DNA from: Nostoc piscinale CENA21
GTDB taxonomy: Bacteria; Cyanobacteriota; Cyanobacteriia; Cyanobacteriales; Nostocaceae
NCBI RefSeq assembly: GCF_001298445.1
Contig: NZ_CP012036.1
Coordinates: 2,173,263-2,237,262 of the forward strand
Direction: 5' to 3'
Length of the DNA stretch: 64,000 nucleotides
The number at the start of each line of letters is the position of its first letter. Position 1 is the first letter of the stretch. The notes beneath the pieces are model-generated. The model worked only from the letters and a program-made list of their open reading frames with translations, did not search any database and was not told where the DNA came from. Shown here one piece after another: positions 49,259 through 59,121 of the stretch. Position numbers and translations under genes: made by a program.

Positions 49259-49391
49259 TAGTACAGTTAGGCGTAAATAAACCAATCACACTTCGACTAC
49301 GCTCAGTGACCATAAGAAATTGCTAAAAAGCTTGTGGTATCACTATTATTTCTTTTTCCTTTTGACCTTTTACTTTTGCCTTATTGTACTA
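49259..49391. mobile_element. MITE-like repeat, family A copy 3
   Basis: It starts TAGTACA and ends TGTACTA (133 bp). An internal CACTTCGACTACGCTCAGTGACC block, itself a dispersed repeat, makes it longer than the other two copies. Its last three bases (CTA) are the TAG stop of xisI. Confidence 0.7.
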
Positions 49392-49748
49392 GGCGATCGC
49401 AAATTCTGAATCTTGTCGCAGTTCCTCAGACCGAAACCCCAACACAATCTGATTTTTCGGTACGCCAGCATTGACGAGTTCTGCGGCTACTCCGTCTTCC
49501 GTACCGTCACGCTGAATCCAAATCTTACCATCAATAATATCAACGTGAATCAGACAACCATGAACACGTCTAGTCACAGTCGGAGAAAAATCATACGCAG
49601 GTTCTCGTCCCAAAATCATTACCAGATAACGATCTTGTTCACTATCAAAAACTGTTTCAAATTGAATGTCACCAGTACTGAAAGGAGTTTTTGTATGTTC
49701 AATTAAAATATTTCGTATTAGCTGTCTGTATTGCTCCAGGGTATCCAT
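49389..49748 (-). CDS. xisI: XisI-family protein (fdxN element excision controlling factor)
   Basis: A 119-residue protein of the XisI family (MDTLEQYRQLIRNIL, RREPAYDFSP-like REPAYDFSPTV, CLIHVDIIDGKIWIQRDGTE, and the typical end SEFAIA). In Anabaena XisH and XisI are needed with the recombinase XisF for excision of the fdxN element, but the pair is widespread and often found far from it. It overlaps the end of xisH by 31 nt. The stop codon coincides with the end of a MITE-like repeat. Confidence 0.93.
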   Translation of the reverse strand: MDTLEQYRQLIRNILIEHTKTPFSTGDIQFETVFDSEQDRYLVMILGREPAYDFSPTVTRRVHGCLIHVDIIDGKIWIQRDGTEDGVAAELVNAGVPKNQIVLGFRSEELRQDSEFAIA

Positions 49749-50152
49749 CGGAAAATAACCTCTTGTTCTAGGTTAAAGACAACGACATTAACTTTGTAAT
49801 CCTCTACCAAAAGTTTAGCAATTGGCTCATCAAAGACATCAGCGTATACTTGGTCACGAACCGCAAGATAAAGAACGCGGTCAGGATTGGTTCTAGTCAT
49901 GACAGAGCGATAGGATAAATACTGTCCTAGTGCGTGTTCGAGGTCAGTCATATCTGACACGCTGCGAAATGTTTTAATCTCAACTGCTATTAGCTGTCCT
50001 TCCTTTTCAGCAGCAATCAGTTTTTCAGCACCCAAATCAACGTACATATCCCTTTTCCCCCATTTCAAATGAAAGGGATCATCAGTAATTGTCCAGCCAT
50101 CTTTAATTAAGGCGTTTTTGACGTTTTGATGGTAACGGTCTCTAACTGGCAT
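49718..50152 (-). CDS. xisH: XisH-family protein (PD-(D/E)xK-like)
   Basis: A 144-residue protein from ATG 50152 (MPVRDRYHQNVKNALIKDGW). It has the nuclease-like triad pattern: YVDLGAEKLIAAEK and VEIKTFRSVSDMTDLEHALG. In the Anabaena literature XisH acts together with XisI. The nuclease-like fold points to a role in DNA processing, and the pair's overlap implies coupled translation. No recombinase gene (xisF) is visible in the window. Confidence 0.93.
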   Translation of the reverse strand: MPVRDRYHQNVKNALIKDGWTITDDPFHLKWGKRDMYVDLGAEKLIAAEKEGQLIAVEIKTFRSVSDMTDLEHALGQYLSYRSVMTRTNPDRVLYLAVRDQVYADVFDEPIAKLLVEDYKVNVVVFNLEQEVIFRWIPWSNTDS

Positions 50153-50193
50153 GACTTGAGCTAATTCTATTGATGATTTCATCAATTTACAAC

Positions 50194-50218
50194 AGAGACG
50201 TTGCATTGCAACGTCTCT
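50194..50218. repeat. AGAGACGTTGCA/TGCAACGTCTCT palindrome
   Basis: A 25-nt perfect palindrome between ppsA and xisH, related to 28840-28867 and 53031-53055. It could terminate both neighbours' transcripts. Confidence 0.7.
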
Positions 50219-50242
50219 ACAATCTCAACTTTATTGCTTTAC

Positions 50243-52756
50243 TCAAGACTCAGGATTTTCTACCTTGGCAATTTCCAGCATTGTCTTTAAAACTGAATCG
50301 GGATTTAAACTAATAGAATCAATGCCCTGTTCGACTAAAAACTGAGCAAATTCTGGATAATCGCTTGGTGCTTGTCCGCATATACCGATTTTGCGGTGGC
50401 GTTTTTTGGCGGCTTCAATGGCCATTTTTACCATTTGCTTCACGGCGGGACTGCGTTCATCAAATAATCGCGCTACTAAGGCGGAATCTCTGTCTAAACC
50501 CAAGGTTAGCTGCGTTAAATCATTAGAACCAATGGAAAAACCATCAAAGACATCGGCAAATTCTTCTGCTAAAATTACGTTACTTGGTAACTCGCACATC
50601 ACATAAACTTGCAAGTTATTTATACCTTGTTGCAAGCCATTTTTTGCCATCTCTGCTAATACTAACCTACCTTCTTCGGGAGTGCGGCAAAACGGAATCA
50701 TCGGGATAACATTTGTTAAACCCATTTCATCCCGGACTCGTTTGATGGCTTGACATTCTAAGGCAAAAGCAGCTTTATAACCTTCATCATAATAACGTGC
50801 GGCACCACGCCAACCCAACATCGGGTTTTCTTCGCCTGGTTCAAATTGTTTACCACCTAATAAATTGGCGTATTCATTACTCTTAAAATCCGACATCCGC
50901 ACAATCACAGGTTTGGGATAAAATGCGGCAGCAATTCTGGCTATACCTTGGGCTAATTTATCTACAAAATACTGTGGTTTATGATGATAAAGTGCGGTGA
51001 TTTCCGCAATTTGAATTTTGACTTTTTCATCTTGCAATTGGTTGTAGTGAATTAACGCCATTGGATGAATTTGAATTTGATTAGCAATAATAAATTCTGT
51101 CCGTGCTAAACCTACGCCGTCGTTGGGAATTGCAGATAAACTAAAAGCCTCCTGGGGATTACCAACATTCATTAAAATTTGAGTACGGGTGCGGGGTAAG
51201 TTTTCTAAGGGGACTTCTTTAACTTCAAAGGGTAACAAGCCAGGATAAACTTTACCGTCTTCGCCTTCAGCACAAGAAACGGTGACTTCTTGCCCATTTT
51301 GCAAGACTTGTGTCGCATTCCCGCAGCCCACGATCGCCGGCACGCCCAATTCTCGTGCAATAATCGCTGCATGACAGGTACGACCACCCGCATTGGTAAT
51401 AATTGCACTGGCGCGTTTCATAATTGGTTCCCAGTCGGGATCTGTTCTCTCGGTAACTAACACATCCCCCGGTTGGAATTTATCAATGTTGTGAACATCG
51501 ACAATGACACTCACTTTACCTTGGCTGATGGCTTCACCTATGGCGCGTCCAGTTACTAGTGGGAGTGGAGTTTCCTTACTTGAGACTAAGCGATAACTCC
51601 GTAAGACATTGCCTTTTTTCTGTGACTGCACAGTTTCGGGACGTGCTTGCACAATAAATAATTGATTACTAATCCCATCTTTTGCCCACTCAATATCCAT
51701 TGGTGTGTAATTACCGTGGACTTGGGAATAATGGTCTTCGATGACGCAAGCCCAATGCCCTAATTGTAAAATCTCTGCGTCATTTAGGGCAAATTGAGTG
51801 CGATCGCTTTCCGCTACCGGGACATTTTTGGTTAACTTGCAATTATCATCTGATTTAACTGTTAATGTATGGGCGTTGTCAGCAGCACAAGCAACTAAAT
51901 CAATTTCGGAAGCTGACACATAAATCATTTTGATTTCTTTACTGCCCAATTTCTTATCCAAAATCGGACGAAAACCTGTTTTTAATGTTGGTTTAAATAC
52001 TACATATTCATCGGGATTAACTGCACCTTGGACGACGTTTTCTCCTAAACCGTAGGCGGCGGTGATTAAGGCTGCATCTTTAAATCCGGTTTCGGTATCA
52101 ATAGAAAACATCACACCAGATGTGGCTAAATCAGAACGCACCATTTTTTGGACACCAACTGATAAAGCGACATTAAAGTGATCAAATCCTTTTGTATGAC
52201 GATAAGAAATAGCACGGTCAGTAAATATAGAAGCAAAACATTTATGACAAGCTGTAATTACTTCATCAACACCAACAATATTTAAATAAGTTTCTTGTTG
52301 TCCGGCAAAACTCGCATCAGGGAGGTCTTCCGCAGTGGCACTAGAACGAACTGCAACATCTGTTTGGGTTTGATATTTGTTACATAAACTTTCGTAGGCT
52401 TGGGCTATAGCTTGGCGTAAATCTTCGGGGAATGGTGTGTGCAATAATAGCGATCGCGCTTTTTCTCCACGTTCGCGTAAATTGTTCACATCATCAACAT
52501 TTAAGTCTGCAAAAAGTTGACGTAACTTTATTTCTAATCCTGCTGATTGAATGAAATAACGATAAGCATAAGCTGTAGTTGCAAACCCCATTGGCACATT
52601 CACACCTTTGGGGGTTAATTGTTGAATCATCTCTCCCAAGGAGGCATTTTTTCCACCTACTAGGTGTATATCTTTAATTCCTACTTCATCAAACCAAAGA
52701 ATCAGCGATTGTTCTTTAGAAAGTGAAGACAAAGGTTGATGAGATGCTGTAACCAT
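50243..52756 (-). CDS. ppsA: Phosphoenolpyruvate synthase
   Basis: The 837-residue enzyme makes PEP from pyruvate, ATP and water. The N-terminal ATP-grasp part has LVGGKNASLGEMI and VRSSATAEDLPDASFAGQQE; the mobile domain has the phospho-His in GGRTCHAAIIARELGVPAIV. The C-terminal PEP-binding barrel shows GLARTEFI, EFADVFDGFSIGSNDLTQL and GICGQAPSDYP with the catalytic Cys. The length is typical. The ATG is at 52754-52756 with GGGGAGGTAACAATT before it on the minus strand, an excellent ribosome binding site. Confidence 0.96.
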   Translation of the reverse strand: MVTASHQPLSSLSKEQSLILWFDEVGIKDIHLVGGKNASLGEMIQQLTPKGVNVPMGFATTAYAYRYFIQSAGLEIKLRQLFADLNVDDVNNLRERGEKARSLLLHTPFPEDLRQAIAQAYESLCNKYQTQTDVAVRSSATAEDLPDASFAGQQETYLNIVGVDEVITACHKCFASIFTDRAISYRHTKGFDHFNVALSVGVQKMVRSDLATSGVMFSIDTETGFKDAALITAAYGLGENVVQGAVNPDEYVVFKPTLKTGFRPILDKKLGSKEIKMIYVSASEIDLVACAADNAHTLTVKSDDNCKLTKNVPVAESDRTQFALNDAEILQLGHWACVIEDHYSQVHGNYTPMDIEWAKDGISNQLFIVQARPETVQSQKKGNVLRSYRLVSSKETPLPLVTGRAIGEAISQGKVSVIVDVHNIDKFQPGDVLVTERTDPDWEPIMKRASAIITNAGGRTCHAAIIARELGVPAIVGCGNATQVLQNGQEVTVSCAEGEDGKVYPGLLPFEVKEVPLENLPRTRTQILMNVGNPQEAFSLSAIPNDGVGLARTEFIIANQIQIHPMALIHYNQLQDEKVKIQIAEITALYHHKPQYFVDKLAQGIARIAAAFYPKPVIVRMSDFKSNEYANLLGGKQFEPGEENPMLGWRGAARYYDEGYKAAFALECQAIKRVRDEMGLTNVIPMIPFCRTPEEGRLVLAEMAKNGLQQGINNLQVYVMCELPSNVILAEEFADVFDGFSIGSNDLTQLTLGLDRDSALVARLFDERSPAVKQMVKMAIEAAKKRHRKIGICGQAPSDYPEFAQFLVEQGIDSISLNPDSVLKTMLEIAKVENPES

Positions 52757-53223
52757 AATTGTTACCTCCCCAATAGATACTCTGAATTAATGAGCTTTTA
52801 ATTTTAGTGATTAATTTCATATCTCGCACCCACCAGGCATTTCGGCGCTGATTTAGCGTCTGGTCTATCTTGTTGGTGCTTAATAATTCCTTTGGGATCA
52901 CGATAACAAATAAATTCAGATTTTGGGTACAATATGCAGCATTCCTTAAGATATTGCCTACAATTTCTCCAAGTACTGCAAGCATTCGTAACTCTCTCAG
53001 ACTATGAGAAAGAATGTAAAGAAAAATAAAGAGACGTTGCATTGCAACATCTCTAGTAAGGTTTGGGATAGATGCACTGTTTTCATAAAGTATGAAGTTA
53101 GCGAGTTTGATTTCGCCGTGGCTGACTAGAAGCGGTAAAACTGTTGGATGTTTGCATACGAGGAGTAGCAGAACCGATGATTAGTGATGGCGATCGCATA
53201 TTATTAGTTTTGCATCCTAGCCT
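52757..53223. other. ppsA upstream region with palindrome
   Basis: No convincing gene. The AGAGACGTTGCATTGCAACATCTCT palindrome (one mismatch) is at 53031-53055. From 53098 to about 53223 the minus strand is open (GCKTNNMRSPSLIIGSATPR type); it may be the separated downstream part of the gene that the family B repeat at 53224-53346 interrupts. Confidence 0.4.
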
Positions 53224-53346
53224 GATATCATGTCCGGTAAAAGACTGATCATAAAGACCGCAGGGGGTAGGGAGCAGGGGGAGAAAGAGTTTTGTCTTTC
53301 TGCACAGATGTGTTGAATCATCACTGATTTGCCGGACATAATATGA
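53224..53346. mobile_element. MITE-like repeat, family B copy 2
   Basis: Ends ATATCATGTCCGG and CCGGACATAATAT are inverted repeats. The interior (AAGACCGCAGGGGGTAGG, GGGGGAGAAAGAGTTTTGTC, TTTCTGCACAGATGT) matches 30455-30578. It lies inside the DUF928-like gene. Confidence 0.75.
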
Positions 53347-53515
53347 CACCAGATGAATCTGAATGGCCTGTCGGGGGTTTTTGGTCTTTCGGTGGTTCAT
53401 ATCCAGCTAGTGCTGTTTGACTCATACCGAGGATAATACTGAAAACACAAGTTGTTAAAATCTTTTGCTGCCAAAATTGATATTTTTTAGTCTTAAATAC
53501 CGAAGATGTAAACAT
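53321..53515 (-). pseudogene. Truncated secreted protein (DUF928-like N-terminus) interrupted by a MITE
   Basis: From ATG 53515 (MFTSSVFKTKKYQFW; AAGGA upstream) there is a signal peptide (ILTTCVFSIILGMSQTALA) and then GYEPPKDQKPPTGHSDSSGV. That is like the start of cyanobacterial DUF928 proteins. The last residues (ILCPANQ) and stop are read from the right end of the family B repeat. The C-terminal domain is absent; a 40-residue open stretch beyond the repeat (53098-53223) may be what remains. It is probably nonfunctional. Confidence 0.6.
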
Positions 53516-53576
53516 CTTTTTTTCCTTCAAACAATTTAAAAAATCAAAAATCTCTTTAATATGCAATCAAAGCTAT

Positions 53577-54072
53577 CTATGTTTTTTGGCAGTTAATCGA
53601 ACCTGCGACTGTGGCGACAATTGGTAAATATTCTAATTCTGCGGTTGACTCTACCATTGCAACTAATCCATAGACAAGTTGATGACATTGCCAACAAACT
53701 TGATATTGTGTAATTGGCAGTTCAACATCAGGTGGTTGAAACACAAAAATATCTAATCTCGCTGGATAGTTATCAATTTTTGTTTGTGTTTGAGAAATTC
53801 TTTCAAACTGTTCTGGCTGTAATTTTTGTAAGGATAATTGTAGTAATTCATCGGCAAGTTCTATAAAGTTTTGTTCGTGTTGTTCTGTTTCTGGTATAAC
53901 AATTTTCTTAATAAAAAATTTGGGGATTATGTGTCGATTGTGTAGGATAAAAATATCCTTCGGTTTGCTCATCTAAATGATGATTGGCAATTTTTTGCCA
54001 AGTTTGAGGAATTTCTAATGATATCTCAAGTTTGTCACTAAAATGACGCTCAAATATTAATGGGTCATTCAT
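53577..54072 (-). pseudogene. DUF1795/DcrB-like small protein next to eCIS effectors, frame broken at an A6 run
   Basis: About 164 residues in the restored frame, from ATG 54072 (MNDPLIFERHFSDKLEISLE) through IPQTWQKIANHHLDEQTEGY. Plus-strand A6 at 53913-53918 breaks it; with one base less NPQIFIKKIVIPETEQH follows and runs to the stop at 53577. The pattern (isleiP-tW; FIELADELLQLSLQKL; VCWQCHQLVYGLVAMVE) resembles the DUF1795/DcrB fold, which includes Eag chaperones of type VI secretion effectors. That assignment is tentative. Its position right after the lipase effector gene suggests it works with it. Confidence 0.5.
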
Positions 54073-54171
54073 ATAACTACTCATATAGCAATCATAAATG
54101 GTTTACAAATATCTATCTCCCAGGTCTTCCTTGTCTACCTTGTTTATATATCAAATAGGAAGGCTATCGGA

Positions 54172-55623
54172 TTATTCTTGGTTGTTCTTAGAGAAGAAAT
54201 TAGTGGCAGTCTCATAAAGAGATGATGCACCAGAGGCGATCGCATTTCCAACTTGTGATGCACCAGAAGCAATAGCACTTCCGGCTATTGATGCACCAGA
54301 GGCGATCGCACTTCCGGCTTTTTTCAAACCTGTGTAAGCTAATCTGGTGGGAACTTCTACTGCTGTACCTGCTAATCCAGCCGCACCAACCAACAAGCCA
54401 CCAGCAACGGCAGTACCTTTATTGAGTGCCATCATCCTGCCTGCTTCGACTAATCGAGATTTTGTATAAGGACGAGTGGCATTTTCCATCATGGTGATAT
54501 TTTTAGCATGACTACCATGACCTGCTTCGCCGACGATATCTTCAGTATTTAATAGCTGAGATGTGTGTGCTTGTTTAATTCTGGCCAGTGTAGAGAAATT
54601 TGCTAACCCTGAAGTTTCTAGATCATGTTCAAAAAATGTGCCTTTGAGATGTTCTCCTCCTGCTAAATCTACAATATCGCCTTTAGCAATGTGGTGAACT
54701 ACCTCTGGTCTTTCTTCTTCGGGTAGCGATTCAATATTGTTGTGGTATTGCTTGGCATTTGGCGCAGCCGATTGAAATGTTACCAGTCGTCTCACCAAAG
54801 TTGGATGAGTACCAACAAAATGTTGAGCTAATGCGCCGCCTAAACTGTGACCTGTAACATCTATTTTGCCTGATTGCGAAACGATATTACCGATGTAGCC
54901 AGTGGGAACTTCCTTGAGTAAATTCTGAATACCACCATGTCCAGGAGAGTTAATATCTAAATCCTGCCATGCTGTTGCTAAATCACTGGTTCCGCGAAAC
55001 GCCAACACGGGGTGTTTTCCGGCTGTGATTCCTTGTTCTGTCGGTAACAATAATCCATAATTCAATCCCTGACCAGAATTGACGACATTGCCATCAGGAA
55101 ACCATTGTTCGTGAAATCCTTGTTCTCTCAACCATTCTTTATCTTGATCTGTCAAAACGTCGTGATAAATCAAGCCATGACCAATTTTTTCTAAATCGAT
55201 ATCTTCGGGGTTAATTTGCGTTGTTCCATCTTGGACTTGAGTAGGGTCAATGTCTCGGTTGAGAATCTGATTTTGACTGCGCTGAATAGCCATGACAACA
55301 GGCATATCAAGCCGTTGCATAGCTTCCTTGACTAAAGTTTCAGTTTCTTGCTCATAGGTATCTCCTGGTTCACCAATTGCAAGTTTCATCTGAATGCGTG
55401 GCGGTGGTGGTGGTTGATAACCAGGAGGAAAAACGGGGATGTTGGCGAAGTTGTTTGGAGAAATTAATGTATTGTTTTTAACTGCTTGTGGCTGTAAATT
55501 GGGCGTTTGATTGCTATCTTCTGCTTCAGTGGAGACAACAAAAGGACGGGGTGCGAATGGATTAACTATTGCATCGGAGTGATTTGTAGAAGGTTTAGCT
55601 GCTTTGGGTTGTCTGTGATACAT
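54172..55623 (-). CDS. eCIS-type effector: leader plus class-3 lipase domain and glycine-zipper C-terminus
   Basis: A 483-residue protein from ATG 55623 (MYHRQPKAAKPSTNHSDA), with GGAGG six bases before. Residues 1-~95 are a Pro-rich leader with FAPRPFVV and IQMKLAIGEPGDTYEQE, shared with the next gene upstream. The central part (~residues 140-385) is an alpha/beta hydrolase of the lipase class 3 type (LAFRGTSDLATAW, nucleophile Ser in VTGHSLGGALAQHF, Asp in AKGDIVDLAGG). The end has Gly/Ala/Ser repeats (GSAIASGASIAGSAIASGAS) that could enter membranes. A phospholipase effector delivered by an injection apparatus is the best reading; the shared leader is the main support. Confidence 0.75.
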   Translation of the reverse strand: MYHRQPKAAKPSTNHSDAIVNPFAPRPFVVSTEAEDSNQTPNLQPQAVKNNTLISPNNFANIPVFPPGYQPPPPPRIQMKLAIGEPGDTYEQETETLVKEAMQRLDMPVVMAIQRSQNQILNRDIDPTQVQDGTTQINPEDIDLEKIGHGLIYHDVLTDQDKEWLREQGFHEQWFPDGNVVNSGQGLNYGLLLPTEQGITAGKHPVLAFRGTSDLATAWQDLDINSPGHGGIQNLLKEVPTGYIGNIVSQSGKIDVTGHSLGGALAQHFVGTHPTLVRRLVTFQSAAPNAKQYHNNIESLPEEERPEVVHHIAKGDIVDLAGGEHLKGTFFEHDLETSGLANFSTLARIKQAHTSQLLNTEDIVGEAGHGSHAKNITMMENATRPYTKSRLVEAGRMMALNKGTAVAGGLLVGAAGLAGTAVEVPTRLAYTGLKKAGSAIASGASIAGSAIASGASQVGNAIASGASSLYETATNFFSKNNQE

Positions 55624-55826
55624 TGTTATCCTCCGATATTTCTGTGCAGCAGAACAACCACCGTCGGTTTGCGGTAAAATTGTTGTCAAAATTTGGCACT
55701 ATCTTACTGAAGATAATTAGCGATCGCTCATATTGATACTCTTGTTTACATAGATTGCGTCTTCAGCCAACTAAAAACCTGCTCTACTGAGGTTTTTTGG
55801 ACTGATCTTCGAGGATTATAAATCCA

Positions 55827-58800
55827 TCAAACCTCAACAGCGCGGATATGTTCTATACCATCTTTCAACATCTGAGTTTTTTTAACTTCAAACTTAGTTC
55901 CAGGCATCAACAGTACCTCTTTTTCGCTAGGTATTTCTGAAAAATAAGAGATGTCTCTGCCGCCTTTTCCTTTTAGTTCCAATTCCAGCAGTACAGGATG
56001 TGAAAATTTACCATCAGAATACCGTTCAACAAAATCCCAGGCTTTATCAATGTCTTTGCTAGTGCTTGTAAACTGTTTGAACGAGAGTGATTTACCACTG
56101 TACATTAAGGAGACACTCCCCTTCCAATCGCCTCGATAAACTGTAATTCCATTAGCGGGTGGGAAATTTTGGAGTGCTTCGACAGTCATATTAGCGTGCA
56201 ATTTCAACTCCGAATACAGAGTTTCAGCAATTTGAGCAATTTTGGGATCGAGACTTCTACGTTTTGTCTCACGTTCTTCAGGGGAAAGTGTGGTATCTGC
56301 AAGCTCATTATCCACTTGATTCTTGAGTGGATCTAACGATGCTGTCCATTCTTCGTAATGTTCATCTAGGTAATCCAACCTCTGTTGTAATTTATCTATC
56401 TTTGCCTGCAATTGCTGTTGCTCCAGGACATCTGTAGATAAACTGAGTTGATTTTCCAAATCTGTTCGCTGATTTTCCAAAAGGTTAACTTCGCTGTGGT
56501 GATCTACAACACCATGCAGTTTCTTTCTCAATGCGATTTTAGCCATAGGAGCAGGCAAAGTCATGACTGCATTTAAAAGTGCGTGCATTCCCCCCGTATA
56601 ACCACCTATCGCTGTCAGATGGGCAGGACTTAACTTGTCGTACAATTCTTCAGGGTTAGTACCTTGTTGTTCTAACTCTTTAGAAAAATCGCTTCTGTTG
56701 GGATCAGTCTGATCGTAGTCATCCGCCTCTTGTTCAAGTTCTTCGTACCTGTCTTTAGCATTATCTACAATATCTTGACCTGGTTCGATTAGCCTTGGCT
56801 TTTGGTCATCAGTTTCCTCTGCCATCTGCATATACAAATACTCATGGGGGAACATCCGATCCTTGCACACAGAACTCCGTAGTTCTGCTATGCTCAGGGG
56901 CGGAATATTCATATACATATCGATGACATTTGATGTGGTTTCTTGACCACCATTAACACCAACAATATGAGAACCTCGGAAAATTTCATACAGTGAGTGA
57001 TCCCATGAAGTTAACATCCATCCCATAATTGCCAAGCGAAAGTCTAGCTCATTGACACCTGGAACATTTAACCATTTAAAAGCACTCAGCATTCGAGAGG
57101 TTGTGCCGGAAACCCCTGCAACTACAGGCGCACCCAGTTGATCGTGTACTTGTTTATACCAACTGGAATTAGGATCAATTGTAAACCAAGCCGTTCCCTC
57201 TACCCATTCCAGTGGCAACTCAGGCCCCTCTTCACCCGGTTGCAGATCGGATTGTCGCACGTTATTGATCGTTTTTGGCGCAGGCAGAACCTTCAAAATT
57301 TTCTGAATTTTGGGCTTACCTTTGTCATTCAACACAGGTTTGTTATCAACCCCATATTCGTATTGAACTTCAACGCTTCCTCCTTCCACCTTGAACTTGT
57401 CTAACAAAGCATTGCCATCTGTGTCATATTCGATTTGGTCGTTAGGGACTTCTTCGATGTCAAATCCCATCATCGTCAGTGGTTTGTTTTGTGCAGTCAA
57501 AAATTCCTTCTCTCGGTCGGAAAGCGACGCACCCATGAGTTCGTAATCTCTGGGAGTTTTTTTATGCGACCCCGTTGCCTTCTCTTGTGCTGAACGATCT
57601 TTGCGATCTTTTTGGCTCATCGTCATCTCATAGGTTGCCCAGGTGTCATCTGACTGGGCAGTCAAGTTACCCAAAGCAAAAATGTCTTGAGTATAGTTGT
57701 AAGCCTTGTCAGGTTTGAATAAATTTACAAGACCGTGTTTAATTGCTCGGCCTGTTCCCTTGAGATATGCTGATTGACTACGGAGAGCATTTTCATTGAG
57801 GTCAAGGTCTTGAGCTGCTTGCCAATTGTCATTCAGAGTGATGTCGTGCAGGATGGCTTTAAAACTTTCGCTTAAGTTTCCACCGTAACCTCCCTTATAA
57901 TACGCTGCATTATAAAAAGCAGTCATTAACTCACGGATATTACCAGTTTTGAAAAGTTTTTTAATTGCCGCACCACTCATCGCTTCACCGACCTGACCAG
58001 CACTTGTGGTGTCATCTTTAAGAAATGCTTTTTTCCGAATCTCTTTCACCGTAAGTTCTTTGTAATACTGCCGCAACACAAGATCAAGCTTGTCAACAGA
58101 CGCTTTGGCAGCAGCGCGAGCTTTAGGATGATTGAAACAGTAGCCACCCAGTCGTTGTTCAAAATTTTCAGCTTCTTCATACCATTTCGGATGTTGGAGA
58201 ATCTTTTGATAACCTTCCTTGAAGGGACGCTCTCCTATAGCCAATCTCTGAATAGTTGTACTTTGACCATTCTGCTGCACTACATGAGTCAATTCATGGG
58301 CGATTAATTCCTGTCCCCCACGGTTTCCTGGCTGATATTCACCTTGGCGGAAGAAAATATCTTTTCCTGTGGTGAAGGCTTTTGCTTGAATTGATTGGTT
58401 TAATTCGTCAGATTGAGCATCAGCATGAATTCTTACAGCACTAAAATCAGCGCCAAAGGCTTGTTCCATTGGTTCCCTAATACTTCCTGTTAGGGGCTGT
58501 CCGCTACTTCTGGCTTGTTGGATTGACTGTTCTAAATCAGGTGTTGTAGTCATTCCACCTGCACCAGACAAACGCTGCACCATTGGTTTCATGCGTACTT
58601 CTTCTTCTTCCGGTGCAGCTTCACGCTGAACTTGTTGAGTTTCTGGTGCATTAATTTGCTGGACGACATCTGCGGCTAACCTATCTGCTTCCTGTTCGTA
58701 TTGGTCACCCGGCTGACCAATGGTAAGCTTCATTTGAATGGGTGATGGTTGCGTAGTCACATTACTAGGAAATACAGATATATTTGGCAAATTTTTTTGT

Positions 58801-58953
58801 CTTCTCTGATTTAGCCTCCAAATCAGAGGTTTGGTTGTTGGTGATTTCCTCATCTGGCTGGACGACAAAACGGCGTGGTGCGAATTGATTGGTGGTTGAG
58901 GTTTCAGCAGAATTTGTCGAGGTCTTTTTTGTTTTGTATTCTCTTGTATACAT
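55827..58953 (-). pseudogene. eCIS-type effector: DUF4157 metallopeptidase-like domain plus ADP-ribosyltransferase, frame broken at an A7 run
   Basis: About 1,041 residues in the restored frame from ATG 58953 (MYTREYKTKKTSTNSAETST). Plus-strand T7 58792-58798 breaks it between TK and NLPNISVFP. The leader has FAPRRFVV and IQMKLTIGQPGDQYEQE. DUF4157 follows (FGADFSAVRIHADAQSDELN; AHELTHVVQQNG with the HExxH zinc motif). The middle ~550 residues are of unknown fold. The C-terminal ~110 residues look like an ADP-ribosyltransferase of R-S-E type (VYRGDW, FTSTSKD, PSEKEVLLMPG). DUF4157 proteins are frequent in eCIS loci as effectors. Target unknown. Confidence 0.78.
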
Positions 58954-59121
58954 TTACTCAACTCTCCCAATCTGTGAAGTCGTGGTTAATCATCCAAGCG
59001 TAGTTAGTATCAATTTTGGCACTCTTATTGAGGAATTAGTTAGCGATCGCTACCATTGTTCACAGAGTTAAAAGCAGGCGATCGCATTTTAATTTACTTG
59101 CCTGAAATATAGTTTTTCCTC

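Noticed and set aside
52716..53042. 108-codon minus-strand frame in front of ppsA
   Set aside because: It overlaps the ppsA start in another frame and includes a dispersed palindrome; no family pattern is visible.
55624..55689. Upstream ATG for the lipase effector (MTTILPQTDGG)
   Set aside because: The ATG at 55623 has a strong GGAGG and gives the MY-R start shared with the neighbouring effector.
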